Assembly (NCBI RefSeq): GCF_030157465.1
Contig: NZ_JAOAUU010000169.1
Location: 6,194-70,193, forward strand
Reading direction: 5' to 3'
Length of the DNA: 64,000 bases
From: Zoogloea sp.
GTDB lineage: Bacteria > Pseudomonadota > Gammaproteobacteria > Burkholderiales > Rhodocyclaceae
How positions within the stretch are numbered: the first letter of the stretch is position 1; each line of letters begins with the position of its first letter. Of this stretch, positions 1 through 7,948 are shown in pieces. Under the pieces are notes generated by a model. The model was not told where the DNA came from. It searched no databases and saw nothing but the letters and a program-made list of their open reading frames with translations. A program made the translations under genes and the position numbers.

Positions 1-22
1 CTTCGCTGCCGGCTTGCGCTAA
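1..22 (+). CDS. 3' end of an unidentified upstream gene (partial)
   Basis: The window opens in a frame reading F-A-A-G-L-R and ending at a TAA codon (20-22). A terminator-like hairpin follows within 40 bases, which fits the end of a plus-strand gene. Too little is present to name a product, and the frame choice rests only on the stop codon and the downstream hairpin. Confidence 0.3.
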
Positions 23-58
23 GCCGAATCAAGGCGCGCCAGCGCGCCGGGCAGTCAT

Positions 59-89
59 AAAAAAAGGGGGTTTCGACCACCCTTTTTTT
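59..89. terminator. Rho-independent, probably bidirectional terminator
   Basis: Seven A's and GGG (59-68) pair with CCC and seven T's (80-89). The inner pairs GGT/ACC close a TTCG-type loop. The T run gives a plus-strand terminator for the gene ending at 22, and the A run allows termination of minus-strand transcripts leaving the DUF455 gene. Confidence 0.8.
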
Positions 90-141
90 CGTTCACAGGC
101 CGGGCGGACAGGCGCGCCTTCCGAGAGCACGCCCGGGAAGC

Positions 142-402
142 TGGACGCATATCGGCTATTTTTTCGCCCCCTCCGCCATTGCGCTGATCTACCTTGGCGG
201 CCAGCTCGACGACGTGATGCACAAGGCGATCGCCATCGGCTTCGCCATGCTTACCTGGTGGGTGGCGATCGGGCTGGTCGTCACGGCCTTCGCTTTCGCC
301 GTCGTCACCCTGTTCTTGTCAGGCCTCTGCACGCCTACGGCTCACTCTTCTGCCCGCTTTTGGGCTTCACGCCCTCGAGCCGGGCGATCTCAGCCGCACT
401 GA
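142..402 (+). pseudogene. Possible remnant or small two-helix membrane protein
   Basis: A plus-strand frame open from before position 140 encodes two hydrophobic segments, around IGYFFAPSAIALIYLGG (151-200) and AIAIGFAMLTWWVAIGLVV (223-279), before losing protein-like character in its last 25 codons. The only conventional starts, GTG at 214 and ATG at 217, fall after the first segment, and no ribosome binding site precedes them. This suggests a decayed fragment or a gene with an unusual start. Its 3' end overlaps the end of the convergent DUF455 gene. Coding status is uncertain and no family is recognised. Confidence 0.25.
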
Positions 403-1177
403 AGCCCGCCTGAAGGCGGGCCTCCACGTTAAGGGGCTTGGGTGGCCACGGCGCATCGAACTCGGCCATCAGCGCGAGGTAAGTCGCCTCCGGCTCCAGC
501 CCACGGCCGGCGCAGAAATGGCGAAACCAGCGGTCTCCCAGGGCCACGTGGCCGATTTCGTCACGCAGGATGATGTCCAGCACGGCAATCGTCGCCTCGT
601 CGCCGACCCGGCGCAGGCTGGCAATGATGGGCGGCGTGGCGTCGAGCCCCCGGGCCTCCAGCACCCGCGGCACCAACGCCATGCGCGCGAGCGGATCGGC
701 GGCCGTTTTGACGGCCATGTCCCACAAACCCCGGTGGGCTGGAAAATCGCCATAGGCAAAACCGGAGGCACCGAGCTGCTCGCTCACCAGTCCGAAATGA
801 TAGGCCTCCTCCGCCGCCACCTGCAGCCAGTCGGCATAAAACTCGGCCGGCAGACCGCGAAAGCGATAGGCACAGTCGAGGGCCAGATTGATCGCGTTGA
901 ACTCGATATGGGCAATGGCATGCAGCAGCGCGGCACGCCCCTCCGGCGATCCCGGCTTGCGGCGCACCACCGAGGTATGGGCGATCAGTTCGGGGCGCTC
1001 CGGTCGTCCCGGGTCGTCTACCGCCAGCACCGGACACAGGCTCGCATCCGGCACGACGATACGCCCGGCGCGCCAGTCGTCGAAGAGCCTCCCGGTGAAT
1101 GCGGCCTTGTCAGCCGGTACGGGGCTCATCAGTGCCCGCCAGGCGCGGGCGTGCAAATCGTCTTGGTCTTCCAGCAT
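335..1177 (-). CDS. DUF455 family ferritin-like protein
   Basis: The 280-residue product matches the DUF455 (COG2833) ferritin-like family. The motif AIAHIEFNAINLALD (H90, E92), the motif AAEEAYHF (E123, E124, H127) and RDEIGHVALGD (E207, H210) supply the E and ExxH residues expected of a helical-bundle diiron site. In related diiron proteins such a site does redox chemistry on tRNA or metabolites; the substrate of DUF455 proteins is not established. No signal peptide or membrane segment is visible, so it should be cytosolic. It is transcribed alone, convergent with the fragment at 142-402. The family assignment is firm and the function is unknown. Confidence 0.85.
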   Translation of the reverse strand: MLEDQDDLHARAWRALMSPVPADKAAFTGRLFDDWRAGRIVVPDASLCPVLAVDDPGRPERPELIAHTSVVRRKPGSPEGRAALLHAIAHIEFNAINLALDCAYRFRGLPAEFYADWLQVAAEEAYHFGLVSEQLGASGFAYGDFPAHRGLWDMAVKTAADPLARMALVPRVLEARGLDATPPIIASLRRVGDEATIAVLDIILRDEIGHVALGDRWFRHFCAGRGLEPEATYLALMAEFDAPWPPKPLNVEARLQAGFSAAEIARLEGVKPKSGQKSEP

Positions 1178-1237
1178 GGGCCGCGATGTTAGCAGGAGTC
1201 GCCAGAAGCGGCCCTGCCGCCCGCTTTTCGCAGGCGC

Positions 1238-1269
1238 AAAAAAGGCCGCTCCCCTTCGGAAGCGGCCCC
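1238..1269 (-). terminator. Rho-independent terminator of the phasin gene
   Basis: GGCCGCT (1242-1248) pairs with AGCGGCC (1259-1265) around a CTTCGG-type loop. On the minus strand the hairpin is followed by a run of six T's. It lies just past the stop codon of the phasin gene. Confidence 0.8.
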
Positions 1270-1291
1270 AACCCTTGAAACAAAACGCCGG

Positions 1292-1855
1292 TCAGGCGGT
1301 CTTGCGGCGGGATGTGCCCGCGGCTTTTGCAACCGGCTGAACAACATCCTTGAGGGCCGACAGGTTTGCATTGGCGAGATCGCCAAATTGATCAGTGAAC
1401 TTGCCCATGGTTTCCAGCGTGGCGACCTGGGTGTCGAGACTCTTGCGAATCGCATCGAACACCGGCGCAAAACCTTCCGGCGCGCCCTTGGCGATACGGT
1501 CGATGTTTTCCTGGATCTGGCGGGTCGCCTCGGCAGTGGATTGCTTGACCGCCTCGGCCAGGATGCCGCGGGTCTCGAGCAGCACTTCATACTGCTGGCT
1601 GACACTCTCTGCCGCGCGGTCGAGGTTCGGCTGGAAGAAGGCCTCCTGCCACTTGGCCAGGCCATCCGCATCCTTCACTTCGAGCAGGGCCTGGGTGACA
1701 GCCATCGCATCGCGGGACGACTCGATACCGGCCTCGAACTGAAGACGGGTGATTTTCTCTGCCTGGGCGGCAAGGCTCTGCCCGAGGTCAAGCAGGCTGT
1801 TCATCGCTGCACCCTGAAACGGGGCGGCGAACTGGGCAAAAACCTTTGTCGGCAT
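1292..1855 (-). CDS. Phasin family protein (PHA granule-associated)
   Basis: Phasins coat intracellular polyhydroxyalkanoate granules and control their size and number. This 187-residue protein begins with the typical phasin N-terminus (residues 1-40, including FAAPFQGAAMNSLLDLGQ), then a long amphipathic helical region rich in A, E and Q. It ends in an Ala/Lys/Arg-rich tail (SRRKTA), as in betaproteobacterial PhaP proteins. No signal peptide is present. A GAGGAAG ribosome binding site precedes the ATG at 1855. The gene is monocistronic, with its own terminator at 1238-1269. PHA synthase genes are not in the window, so PHA storage is inferred from this gene alone. Confidence 0.88.
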   Translation of the reverse strand: MPTKVFAQFAAPFQGAAMNSLLDLGQSLAAQAEKITRLQFEAGIESSRDAMAVTQALLEVKDADGLAKWQEAFFQPNLDRAAESVSQQYEVLLETRGILAEAVKQSTAEATRQIQENIDRIAKGAPEGFAPVFDAIRKSLDTQVATLETMGKFTDQFGDLANANLSALKDVVQPVAKAAGTSRRKTA

Positions 1856-2053
1856 AAATCTTCCTCAAACATTGAAATTGCGTCAGAACGGCATCGAGGG
1901 TGTCTCCCCCACCTCTTCCGGGCATCGCAAGAATCGATGCGTCTGATCGAATGAACGAGGCGGATTCTGCCAAAGAAGAAGGTTTTCACGAATCCGGCGT
2001 TTCCCTTCCGCACATCCGGGAAAACCCGGAAGCGCATCAACAGGGCAACGACT

Positions 2054-2671
2054 TCAGTCTTCCTGCCGGCACGAGCGGACCACGATGCGAACCAGCTCGG
2101 CAAGGGAATCCACCTGCAGCTTCTCCATCACGCGCGAGCGATGCTGTTCGACGGTTTTCATGCTGATGCCCAGATCCTCGGCAATCTGCTTGTTGAGCCG
2201 GCCGCCCACCATGCCCTCCATCACGTCGCGCTCCCGGGCGGTGAGGCTGTCGAGCCGACTCTGGACATTGGCCAGCCACGCGCTCTCCTGGCGGCGCCGG
2301 GCGGCCAGCTGGACGGCCTCCAGCACCCGGTCGAGAAGCACCTGCTCGTTGAACGGCTTCTGGAGAAAATCGAAGGCGCCCTCGCGCATGGCCCGGGCGA
2401 CCATCGGCACATCGCCGTGGGCCGAGACAAAGATGATCGGCACCACCCGCCCCAGCTTTCCCAGGCGCTCCTGCAGCCCGACGCCGGAGAGGCCCGGCAT
2501 GCGCACATCCAGCACCAGGCAATGAACCCGCTCCAGGGCATCACCGTCGGCCAGCACGTCGAGCGCCGTGGGAAAACAGCGAACCGGCAAACCGAGGGTT
2601 TCGATCAGCAGCCCCATGGAAAGCCTGACTGCGTCATCGTCGTCAACAACACACACAAGTGGCCCGCTCAT
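2054..2671 (-). CDS. FixJ/NarL-type response regulator (receiver + LuxR HTH)
   Basis: This 205-residue regulator has an N-terminal receiver domain (acidic cluster VVDDDDAV, phospho-acceptor Asp in LVLDVRMPG, conserved Lys in LQKPFN). A C-terminal LuxR/FixJ helix-turn-helix follows (LTARERDVMEGMVGG then KQIAEDLGISMKTVEQHR). The start is the ATG at 2671 because an AGGAGG ribosome binding site sits six bases upstream; a longer open frame exists but its extra residues overlap the kinase gene and are not protein-like. It lies 61 bases downstream of the histidine kinase gene, so the two form a probable two-component pair. The target genes are not evident. Confidence 0.9.
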   Translation of the reverse strand: MSGPLVCVVDDDDAVRLSMGLLIETLGLPVRCFPTALDVLADGDALERVHCLVLDVRMPGLSGVGLQERLGKLGRVVPIIFVSAHGDVPMVARAMREGAFDFLQKPFNEQVLLDRVLEAVQLAARRRQESAWLANVQSRLDSLTARERDVMEGMVGGRLNKQIAEDLGISMKTVEQHRSRVMEKLQVDSLAELVRIVVRSCRQED

Positions 2672-2732
2672 GTCAGCCTCCTGTACGGCAAAATCGATTT
2701 GAGACGAATACACCCGGTCTCCCGATCCCACG

Positions 2733-4271
2733 TCACGCCGCAGCCGAGGGCAGAGCGAAACAGAAGGTCGAACCTCGAGCTGTACTGGATTCGACCCACA
2801 AGCGCCCGCCATGGTTCTCGATGATTGTCCTGCAGATGGCCAGCCCGAGCCCGACGCCGTCCGGCTTGGTCGTCGCGAAAGGGGCAAAGGGATCGCTGCG
2901 CACGGCCTCGGCCAGCCCTTCGCCACAGTCGATGACCGCCACCTCCACAACGCCATCCGCCCCGAGCCGGGAGCGAATCTGCAGGATCCGCTCGCCCGGA
3001 ATGGCGCTCATGGCGTCGATTCCGTTCTTGATGAGATTGCTGAGCACCTGCTCGAGCTGCACTTGGTCGGCCTGTACCATCGGCAAGGCATCGGCCAGCT
3101 CGAGCACAAAATGCACGGCGTGCGCGCGGGCCTCGAACTCGGCGAAACGAACCGTGCTGCGAACCACACCATTGATGGCCACCGGAGCGGCCACCAGCCC
3201 GCCCTTGCGCACGAAGCCCCTGACCCGATGGACGATCTCACCGGCCCTGAGGGCCTGCTCGGCGATCATTTTGAGCGGTTCGCGGATACGCGCGCCCGCT
3301 GCGCCCAGCTCTTCGAGCCGACGCAGCGCCACGCCGCTGAAGTTGCGCAATGCCGTGAGAGGCTGATTGAGTTCATGGGCCAGCGCCGAGGCCATTTCAC
3401 CAACGTGGATCAGGCGGGCCGCGCGGGCCAGCTCCTGCTCCTGGCGCTTCTCGCGCTCGATGCCGAGATAGCGGTCATGGACATCCCGGACAGTCCCGAT
3501 CATGCGCAGCGGACGGCCGTCGGCATCCCTTTCCATGATCTTTCCGCGCAGCGCCAGCCAGCGGTATGAGCCATCCTCGACGCGCAACCGGAACTCCACT
3601 TCGGTGATCGGCCGATCACCCGCGAGATGAGCGCTGAAAGCCGCCATCGCCTTGCGCAGATCGTCCGGATGCAGCCTTTCGGGCCAGATGTCGTTGCCAC
3701 ACAGGGGGCGCCCGTCCTGCCAGCCGACGATGGCCCGGAATGACGGGCTGACATCGATCTCGCCGGTGACCAGGCTCCAGTCCCACAGCGCGTCGCCATG
3801 CCCCTCGAGGGCAAACTGCCACAGGCGCGCAGAAGCCTGGAGATGATCGATCCGGGCACGCGCAGCGGTGAGGTCGCGAAACGTGGCGATAAAGCGCTCC
3901 GGCCGGCCTGCTTCGTCCCGCGCAACGACCTTGCCCCGGGCGGAAATCCAGCGCGGGCCTCCGCTCCGGCAACGCACCCGGAACTCCGCTTCGAAGGCCG
4001 CCAGCGAGTCATCCAGGCAGGCCTCCAGCCGGCCCAGCACCTCCCGCCGCTCATCGGCGTGAAGCAGATCGCGCCAGTCCGGCACTTCGCCTTCGGCGAA
4101 CAGATCGCCAAAAACCTCCCGCAGATTTTCCGAACAGGCGACACGGCCGTCGCGGAGATTCCAGTCCCACACGCAGTCGCCCGCGGCTTCGAGCGCCAGG
4201 CGCCAGCTCGCCTCGGCCAGGCCGGGATCTTCCGTCAAACCGCTCGGCATCATTCCCATCCTGACCGGCAC
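2733..4271 (-). CDS. PAS-domain sensor histidine kinase
   Basis: This cytosolic kinase of up to 512 residues has two PAS domains (about 21-138 and 146-268) whose PAC-like ends read FIATFRDLT and MIGTVRDVHD. A FixL-type kinase core follows: H-box GEMASALAHELNQPL with phospho-acceptor His299, N-box LSNLIKNGIDAM, and G-boxes DCGEGL and GVGLGLAIC. No transmembrane segment is present, so it probably senses an internal signal. The PAS domains show no obvious haem histidine, so oxygen sensing is not claimed. The start is uncertain: GTG at 4271 or in-frame ATGs at 4259, 4253 and 4250. The response regulator follows in the same orientation. Confidence 0.88.
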   Translation of the reverse strand: MPVRMGMMPSGLTEDPGLAEASWRLALEAAGDCVWDWNLRDGRVACSENLREVFGDLFAEGEVPDWRDLLHADERREVLGRLEACLDDSLAAFEAEFRVRCRSGGPRWISARGKVVARDEAGRPERFIATFRDLTAARARIDHLQASARLWQFALEGHGDALWDWSLVTGEIDVSPSFRAIVGWQDGRPLCGNDIWPERLHPDDLRKAMAAFSAHLAGDRPITEVEFRLRVEDGSYRWLALRGKIMERDADGRPLRMIGTVRDVHDRYLGIEREKRQEQELARAARLIHVGEMASALAHELNQPLTALRNFSGVALRRLEELGAAGARIREPLKMIAEQALRAGEIVHRVRGFVRKGGLVAAPVAINGVVRSTVRFAEFEARAHAVHFVLELADALPMVQADQVQLEQVLSNLIKNGIDAMSAIPGERILQIRSRLGADGVVEVAVIDCGEGLAEAVRSDPFAPFATTKPDGVGLGLAICRTIIENHGGRLWVESSTARGSTFCFALPSAAA

Positions 4272-4305
4272 CGCCGTCGCAAGCAGGCTCCGAAGCCCGA
4301 ACCGG

Positions 4306-5664
4306 TCAGCGCATGCCGCCGGGCATCAGCCCCTTCATGGCGCGCATCATTTTCTGCATGCCGCCCTTCGAGAACTGCTTCATCATTTTCTGGGTCTGCT
4401 CGAACTGGCTCAGGAGACGATTAACCTCCTGCACCGTCACCCCGGCGCCGGCCGCGATGCGGCGCTTGCGCGAGGCCTTGAGAAGCTCGGGCTTCGCACG
4501 CTCGACCGCAGTCATCGAATTGATGATGCCCTCGATGCGCTTGACCGCCTTTTCCTCGACGCCGCCCTGCAACTGGCCCGCAGCCTGGGCAAACTGGGCC
4601 GGCAGCTTGTCCATCAGGCTGGTCAGGCCGCCCATCTTCTTCATCTGGCCAAGTTGGTCCTTGAAGTCGTTGAGATCGAAGCCCTTGCCGCTCTTGAGCT
4701 TCTGGGCGAACTCCTTGGCCTTCTCTTCATCGACACCGCGGCGGGCGTCCTCGACCAGCGACAGGATGTCACCCATGCCGAGAATCCGGCTGGCCATCCG
4801 CTCCGGGTGGAACTCTTCAAGCCCGCCGAGCTTTTCACCGACACCGGCAAACTTGAGCGGCTGGCCGGTGACGTGACGCACCGAGAGCGCCGCACCACCG
4901 CGGGCATCGCCATCGAGCTTGGTCAGCACGATACCGGTGAGCGGCAGCGCTTCGTTGAAGGCACGAGCCGTATTCACCGCATCCTGACCGAGCATCGCAT
5001 CGACGACGAACAGCGTTTCGATCGGCTTGACCGCGGCATGCAGCGCCTGGATTTCCTCCATCATCGCCTGGTCGATGGCCAGACGACCGGCCGTATCGAC
5101 CAGCACCACGTCCAGATAGTGACGGCGCGCGTAATCAATGGCGGCGCGGGCGATGTCAACCGGCTTTTGATCGGGCGTGGACGGGAAGAACTCGATCCCC
5201 GCCTGCTGGGAAACCGTCTGCAACTGCGCGATGGCGGCCGGACGATAGATGTCGGTGGAAACCGCCAACACCTTTTTCTTCATCCGCTCGACCAGCATCT
5301 TGCCGAGCTTGCCGGTGGTGGTGGTTTTGCCGGCACCCTGCAGGCCGGCCATCAGGATGACCGCCGGCGGCTGGGTAGCCAGGTTGAGGCCGGTGTGGGC
5401 GCCGCCCATCAGCTCGGTAAGCTCCCGGTGCACCACCCCGACCAGTGCCTGACCGGGCGTCAGCGAACTTAGCACTTCCGTGCCGACCGCCTTTTCCTTG
5501 ACGCGGGAGATGAATTCCTTGACCACCGGAAGGGCCACATCGGCCTCCAGCAAAGCCATGCGCACTTCACGCAGGGCTTCCTGGATGTTCTCGTCGGTGA
5601 GGCGGGCTTGGCCGCGCAGAGTCTTGACGACTTTGGCCAGTCGCGTTGTGAGGTTATCCAGCAT
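4306..5664 (-). CDS. ffh: Signal recognition particle GTPase Ffh
   Basis: Ffh binds 4.5S RNA and the signal sequences of nascent inner-membrane proteins and delivers them to FtsY. The 452-residue protein has an N-domain (MLDNLTTRLAKVVKTLRG), a GTPase domain with G1 GLQGAGKTTTTGKLG, G3 DTAGRLAID and G4 TKLDGDARGGAALS, and a Met-rich M-domain. The C-terminus carries the methionine-rich GMQKMMRAMKGLMPGG. The ATG at 5664 is chosen because it begins the conserved N-domain; upstream in-frame codons overlap the divergent neighbour's 5' region. It is divergent from the CcsA-like gene, 38 bases apart, an arrangement common in proteobacteria. Confidence 0.96.
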   Translation of the reverse strand: MLDNLTTRLAKVVKTLRGQARLTDENIQEALREVRMALLEADVALPVVKEFISRVKEKAVGTEVLSSLTPGQALVGVVHRELTELMGGAHTGLNLATQPPAVILMAGLQGAGKTTTTGKLGKMLVERMKKKVLAVSTDIYRPAAIAQLQTVSQQAGIEFFPSTPDQKPVDIARAAIDYARRHYLDVVLVDTAGRLAIDQAMMEEIQALHAAVKPIETLFVVDAMLGQDAVNTARAFNEALPLTGIVLTKLDGDARGGAALSVRHVTGQPLKFAGVGEKLGGLEEFHPERMASRILGMGDILSLVEDARRGVDEEKAKEFAQKLKSGKGFDLNDFKDQLGQMKKMGGLTSLMDKLPAQFAQAAGQLQGGVEEKAVKRIEGIINSMTAVERAKPELLKASRKRRIAAGAGVTVQEVNRLLSQFEQTQKMMKQFSKGGMQKMMRAMKGLMPGGMR

Positions 5665-5702
5665 GATGGTTTGTAGCCGAGGCCTTGGGGTAAACTTCGA
5701 AG

Positions 5703-6530
5703 ATGCCCGCGATTCTACTTCATCTCCTCCCTGCAACCCTGTACGCCCTGCTCGGCATGCATTTCTGGCACAGCCGCTGGCGTGCTCCCACGCGGGCACC
5801 CCGCCAGGGACTGCTGCCCTGGGAAAGGGCGCTGATGCTCGCGGCCCTTGTCGCCCATGGTGTTTCGCTGCACGGCGTGTTCTTCTCGCCGGAGGGTATC
5901 CGCTTCGGCTTCAGCCTGGCCCTGTCGCTGATGCTCTGGCTGGCCATGCTTTTCTACTGGATCGAAAGCCTCTACGCCCGCCTCGAGGGGCTGCAGACGC
6001 TGGCCATGCCGGCCGCTGCCGTCTGCGCCCTGCTGCCCGCCTTCTTCCCCGACCCGCACCTGCTGGAAAACGCCGGATCTGCGCTGTTCCGCGCCCACTT
6101 CGTCGTCGCCATGCTGGCCTACAGCCTGTTTACGCTGGCCGCCCTGCACGCAGTACTGATGGCCGTGGCCGAGCGCAGCCTGCACGGCGCAAGGCTCACC
6201 CGGGCCATTTCCGCGCTGCCGCCGCTGCTGACCATGGAAACCCTGCTGTTCCGCCTGATCGGCATCGCCTTCGTGCTGCTGACGCTCACGGTCGGCTCGG
6301 GCATCCTGTTTTCCGAAGCGCTGTTCGGCAAGGCCTTCCGCCTCGACCACAAAACCGTCTTCGCGATTATCTCGTGGCTGCTTTTCGGCAGCCTGCTGAT
6401 CGGCCGGCACGCCTGGGGCTGGCGCGGCAAAAAGGCTCAGTACTGGACCCTCGCAGGCTTCATCGCACTGATGCTGGCCTACGTGGGAAGCCGCTTCGTG
6501 GCCGAAGTCCTGCTCGGCCGGGCCGCTTGA
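5703..6530 (+). CDS. CcsA/YpjD-like inner membrane protein (cytochrome c assembly family)
   Basis: The 275-residue integral membrane protein has about eight hydrophobic segments and belongs to the cytochrome c assembly protein family (COG4137, YpjD/HemX-like). The late conserved region contains GSGILFSEALFGKAFRLDHKT, FAIISWLLFGSLLIGRH and WRGKKAQYWTLAGF, which resemble the CcsA/CcmC-type haem-handling segment. Family members next to ffh are widespread, but their exact role is not settled. The start is the ATG at 5703, only 38 bases from the ffh start, so the promoters must overlap. Confidence 0.85.
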   Translation: MPAILLHLLPATLYALLGMHFWHSRWRAPTRAPRQGLLPWERALMLAALVAHGVSLHGVFFSPEGIRFGFSLALSLMLWLAMLFYWIESLYARLEGLQTLAMPAAAVCALLPAFFPDPHLLENAGSALFRAHFVVAMLAYSLFTLAALHAVLMAVAERSLHGARLTRAISALPPLLTMETLLFRLIGIAFVLLTLTVGSGILFSEALFGKAFRLDHKTVFAIISWLLFGSLLIGRHAWGWRGKKAQYWTLAGFIALMLAYVGSRFVAEVLLGRAA

Positions 6531-6538
6531 CAAGGCCT

Positions 6539-6564
6539 GACCCGGCCTGAATACTCGCCGGGTC
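6539..6564. repeat. Inverted repeat between the CcsA-like and CorC genes
   Basis: GACCCGGC (6539-6546) and GCCGGGTC (6557-6564) form a perfect 8-bp stem with a 10-base loop, just after the upstream stop codon. No T run follows, so it is not a canonical intrinsic terminator. It could be a processing or stabilising structure, or a weak terminator. Confidence 0.5.
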
Positions 6565-6583
6565 ATCCCCTCTGTAGCTCCGC

Positions 6584-7858
6584 TTGGACAGTATTCCCCT
6601 TTACGCCCAGTCGGCCATCCTGGTCACGCTGCTGGCGCTCTCCGGTTTTTTCTCTATGGCCGAAACGGCCATGATGGCGGCCAACCGCTATCGCCTGCGC
6701 ACGGCCGCCAGCCAAGGCTCACGGGGCGCCCGTCTGGCCCTCGATCTGCTGGAGCACACCGACAAACTGCTCGGCATCATCCTGTTGTTCAACAACCTCG
6801 TGAATGCCGCCGCCGCCACCCTGGTCAGCGTCATCACGATCCGGCTTTTCGGCAGCGAGGAGTGGGTGCTGGGCGTCAGTACGCTGGTCGTCACCTTCCT
6901 GATCCTGGTTTTTTCGGAAATCACGCCCAAGGTCGTTGGAGCCAACCACGCCAACCGTCTGGCCTGCATCGTCAGCTACCCGCTGTCCGCCCTGCTCAAG
7001 GGCCTGTATTTCGTCGTCTGGTTCATCAACCTGTTTGTTGCCGGGCTCCTCAGGCTCTTGCGACTGAAGAGCCACGGCGGACAGGACGCACACAACCTGT
7101 CCACCGAAGAGCTGCGCACGCTGGTACTGGAATCCGGTGCCTTCATCCCGCCAAAGCACCGCAGCATCCTGCTCAACCTGTTCGAACTCGAAGACATCAC
7201 CGTCGAAGACGTAATGACGCCGCGCAACCAGATCGAGGCCGTCAATATTGCCGAGCCCCTCAGCGTCATCGCGGGGCACCTGGCCACCTGCTACCACACC
7301 CGCCTGCCGGTTTTTGACGGCGAGATGAACGCCGTGGTTGGCGTTCTTCACGTTCGCCGCGTGCTCGGACAAACCCTTGACCGCAGCCTGTCAGTTACCG
7401 ACATCCGCGAGATGCTGTCCAAACCCTACTTCATCCCGGCCAGTACCCCGATCTACTCCCAGCTCCACTTCTTCCAGGAAAACCGCGAACGCCTGGGCCT
7501 TGTGGTAGACGAATACGGCGAACTGCTTGGACTCGTCACCCTCGAGGACATCATCGAGGAACTGATCGGAAAATTCACCACCAGCGCACCGGGTGCCGCA
7601 GACAAGCTCGGCTGGAACGACGACGGCAGTGTGATCGTCGATGGCAGTCAGCACCTGCGCACGCTCAACCGCACACTGGGCCTGAACCTGCCGGTCGATG
7701 GTCCCAAGACCCTCAACGGCCTGATCCTGGAGCACCTGCAGGACATTCCCGAGTCTGGCGTGTCGGTCAAAATCGCCGGAACGCCGATCGAAGTCGTCCA
7801 AGCAGAGGATCGCCGCATCAAGAACGTGCGAATATTCCGGCCCCATGCCGTGAAATAG
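6584..7858 (+). CDS. CNNM/CorC-HlyC family membrane protein with CBS pair
   Basis: The 424-residue protein has an N-terminal DUF21/CNNM membrane domain (four hydrophobic segments in residues 1-180, including LSGFFSMAETAMMAANRYR). It continues with a CBS-domain pair (VEDVMTPRNQIEAV through LGLVTLEDIIEELIG) and a C-terminal CorC_HlyC domain (DGSVIVDGSQHLRTLN). Relatives take part in Mg2+/Co2+ efflux or membrane repair; the historical haemolysin label is not functional evidence. The frame starts at a TTG (6584), the only usable start ahead of the conserved DUF21 region, with weak ribosome binding. It probably belongs to the transcription unit of the CcsA-like gene. Confidence 0.87.
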   Translation: MDSIPLYAQSAILVTLLALSGFFSMAETAMMAANRYRLRTAASQGSRGARLALDLLEHTDKLLGIILLFNNLVNAAAATLVSVITIRLFGSEEWVLGVSTLVVTFLILVFSEITPKVVGANHANRLACIVSYPLSALLKGLYFVVWFINLFVAGLLRLLRLKSHGGQDAHNLSTEELRTLVLESGAFIPPKHRSILLNLFELEDITVEDVMTPRNQIEAVNIAEPLSVIAGHLATCYHTRLPVFDGEMNAVVGVLHVRRVLGQTLDRSLSVTDIREMLSKPYFIPASTPIYSQLHFFQENRERLGLVVDEYGELLGLVTLEDIIEELIGKFTTSAPGAADKLGWNDDGSVIVDGSQHLRTLNRTLGLNLPVDGPKTLNGLILEHLQDIPESGVSVKIAGTPIEVVQAEDRRIKNVRIFRPHAVK

Positions 7859-7872
7859 CCACAGAATGTATC

Positions 7873-7889
7873 GTGGCTTTACAAGCCAC
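7873..7889. repeat. Inverted repeat upstream of pilB
   Basis: GTGGCTT (7873-7879) pairs with AAGCCAC (7883-7889) around a TAC loop, 15 bases after the CorC gene and 60 bases before pilB. There is no T run. It may be an operator or part of a termination structure, and no function can be fixed from sequence. Confidence 0.4.
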
Positions 7890-7948
7890 CTGCCTGACGG
7901 CATGATCGAAGCACATTTCAGGCCTACCACTCCAATCTACGCCCAGGC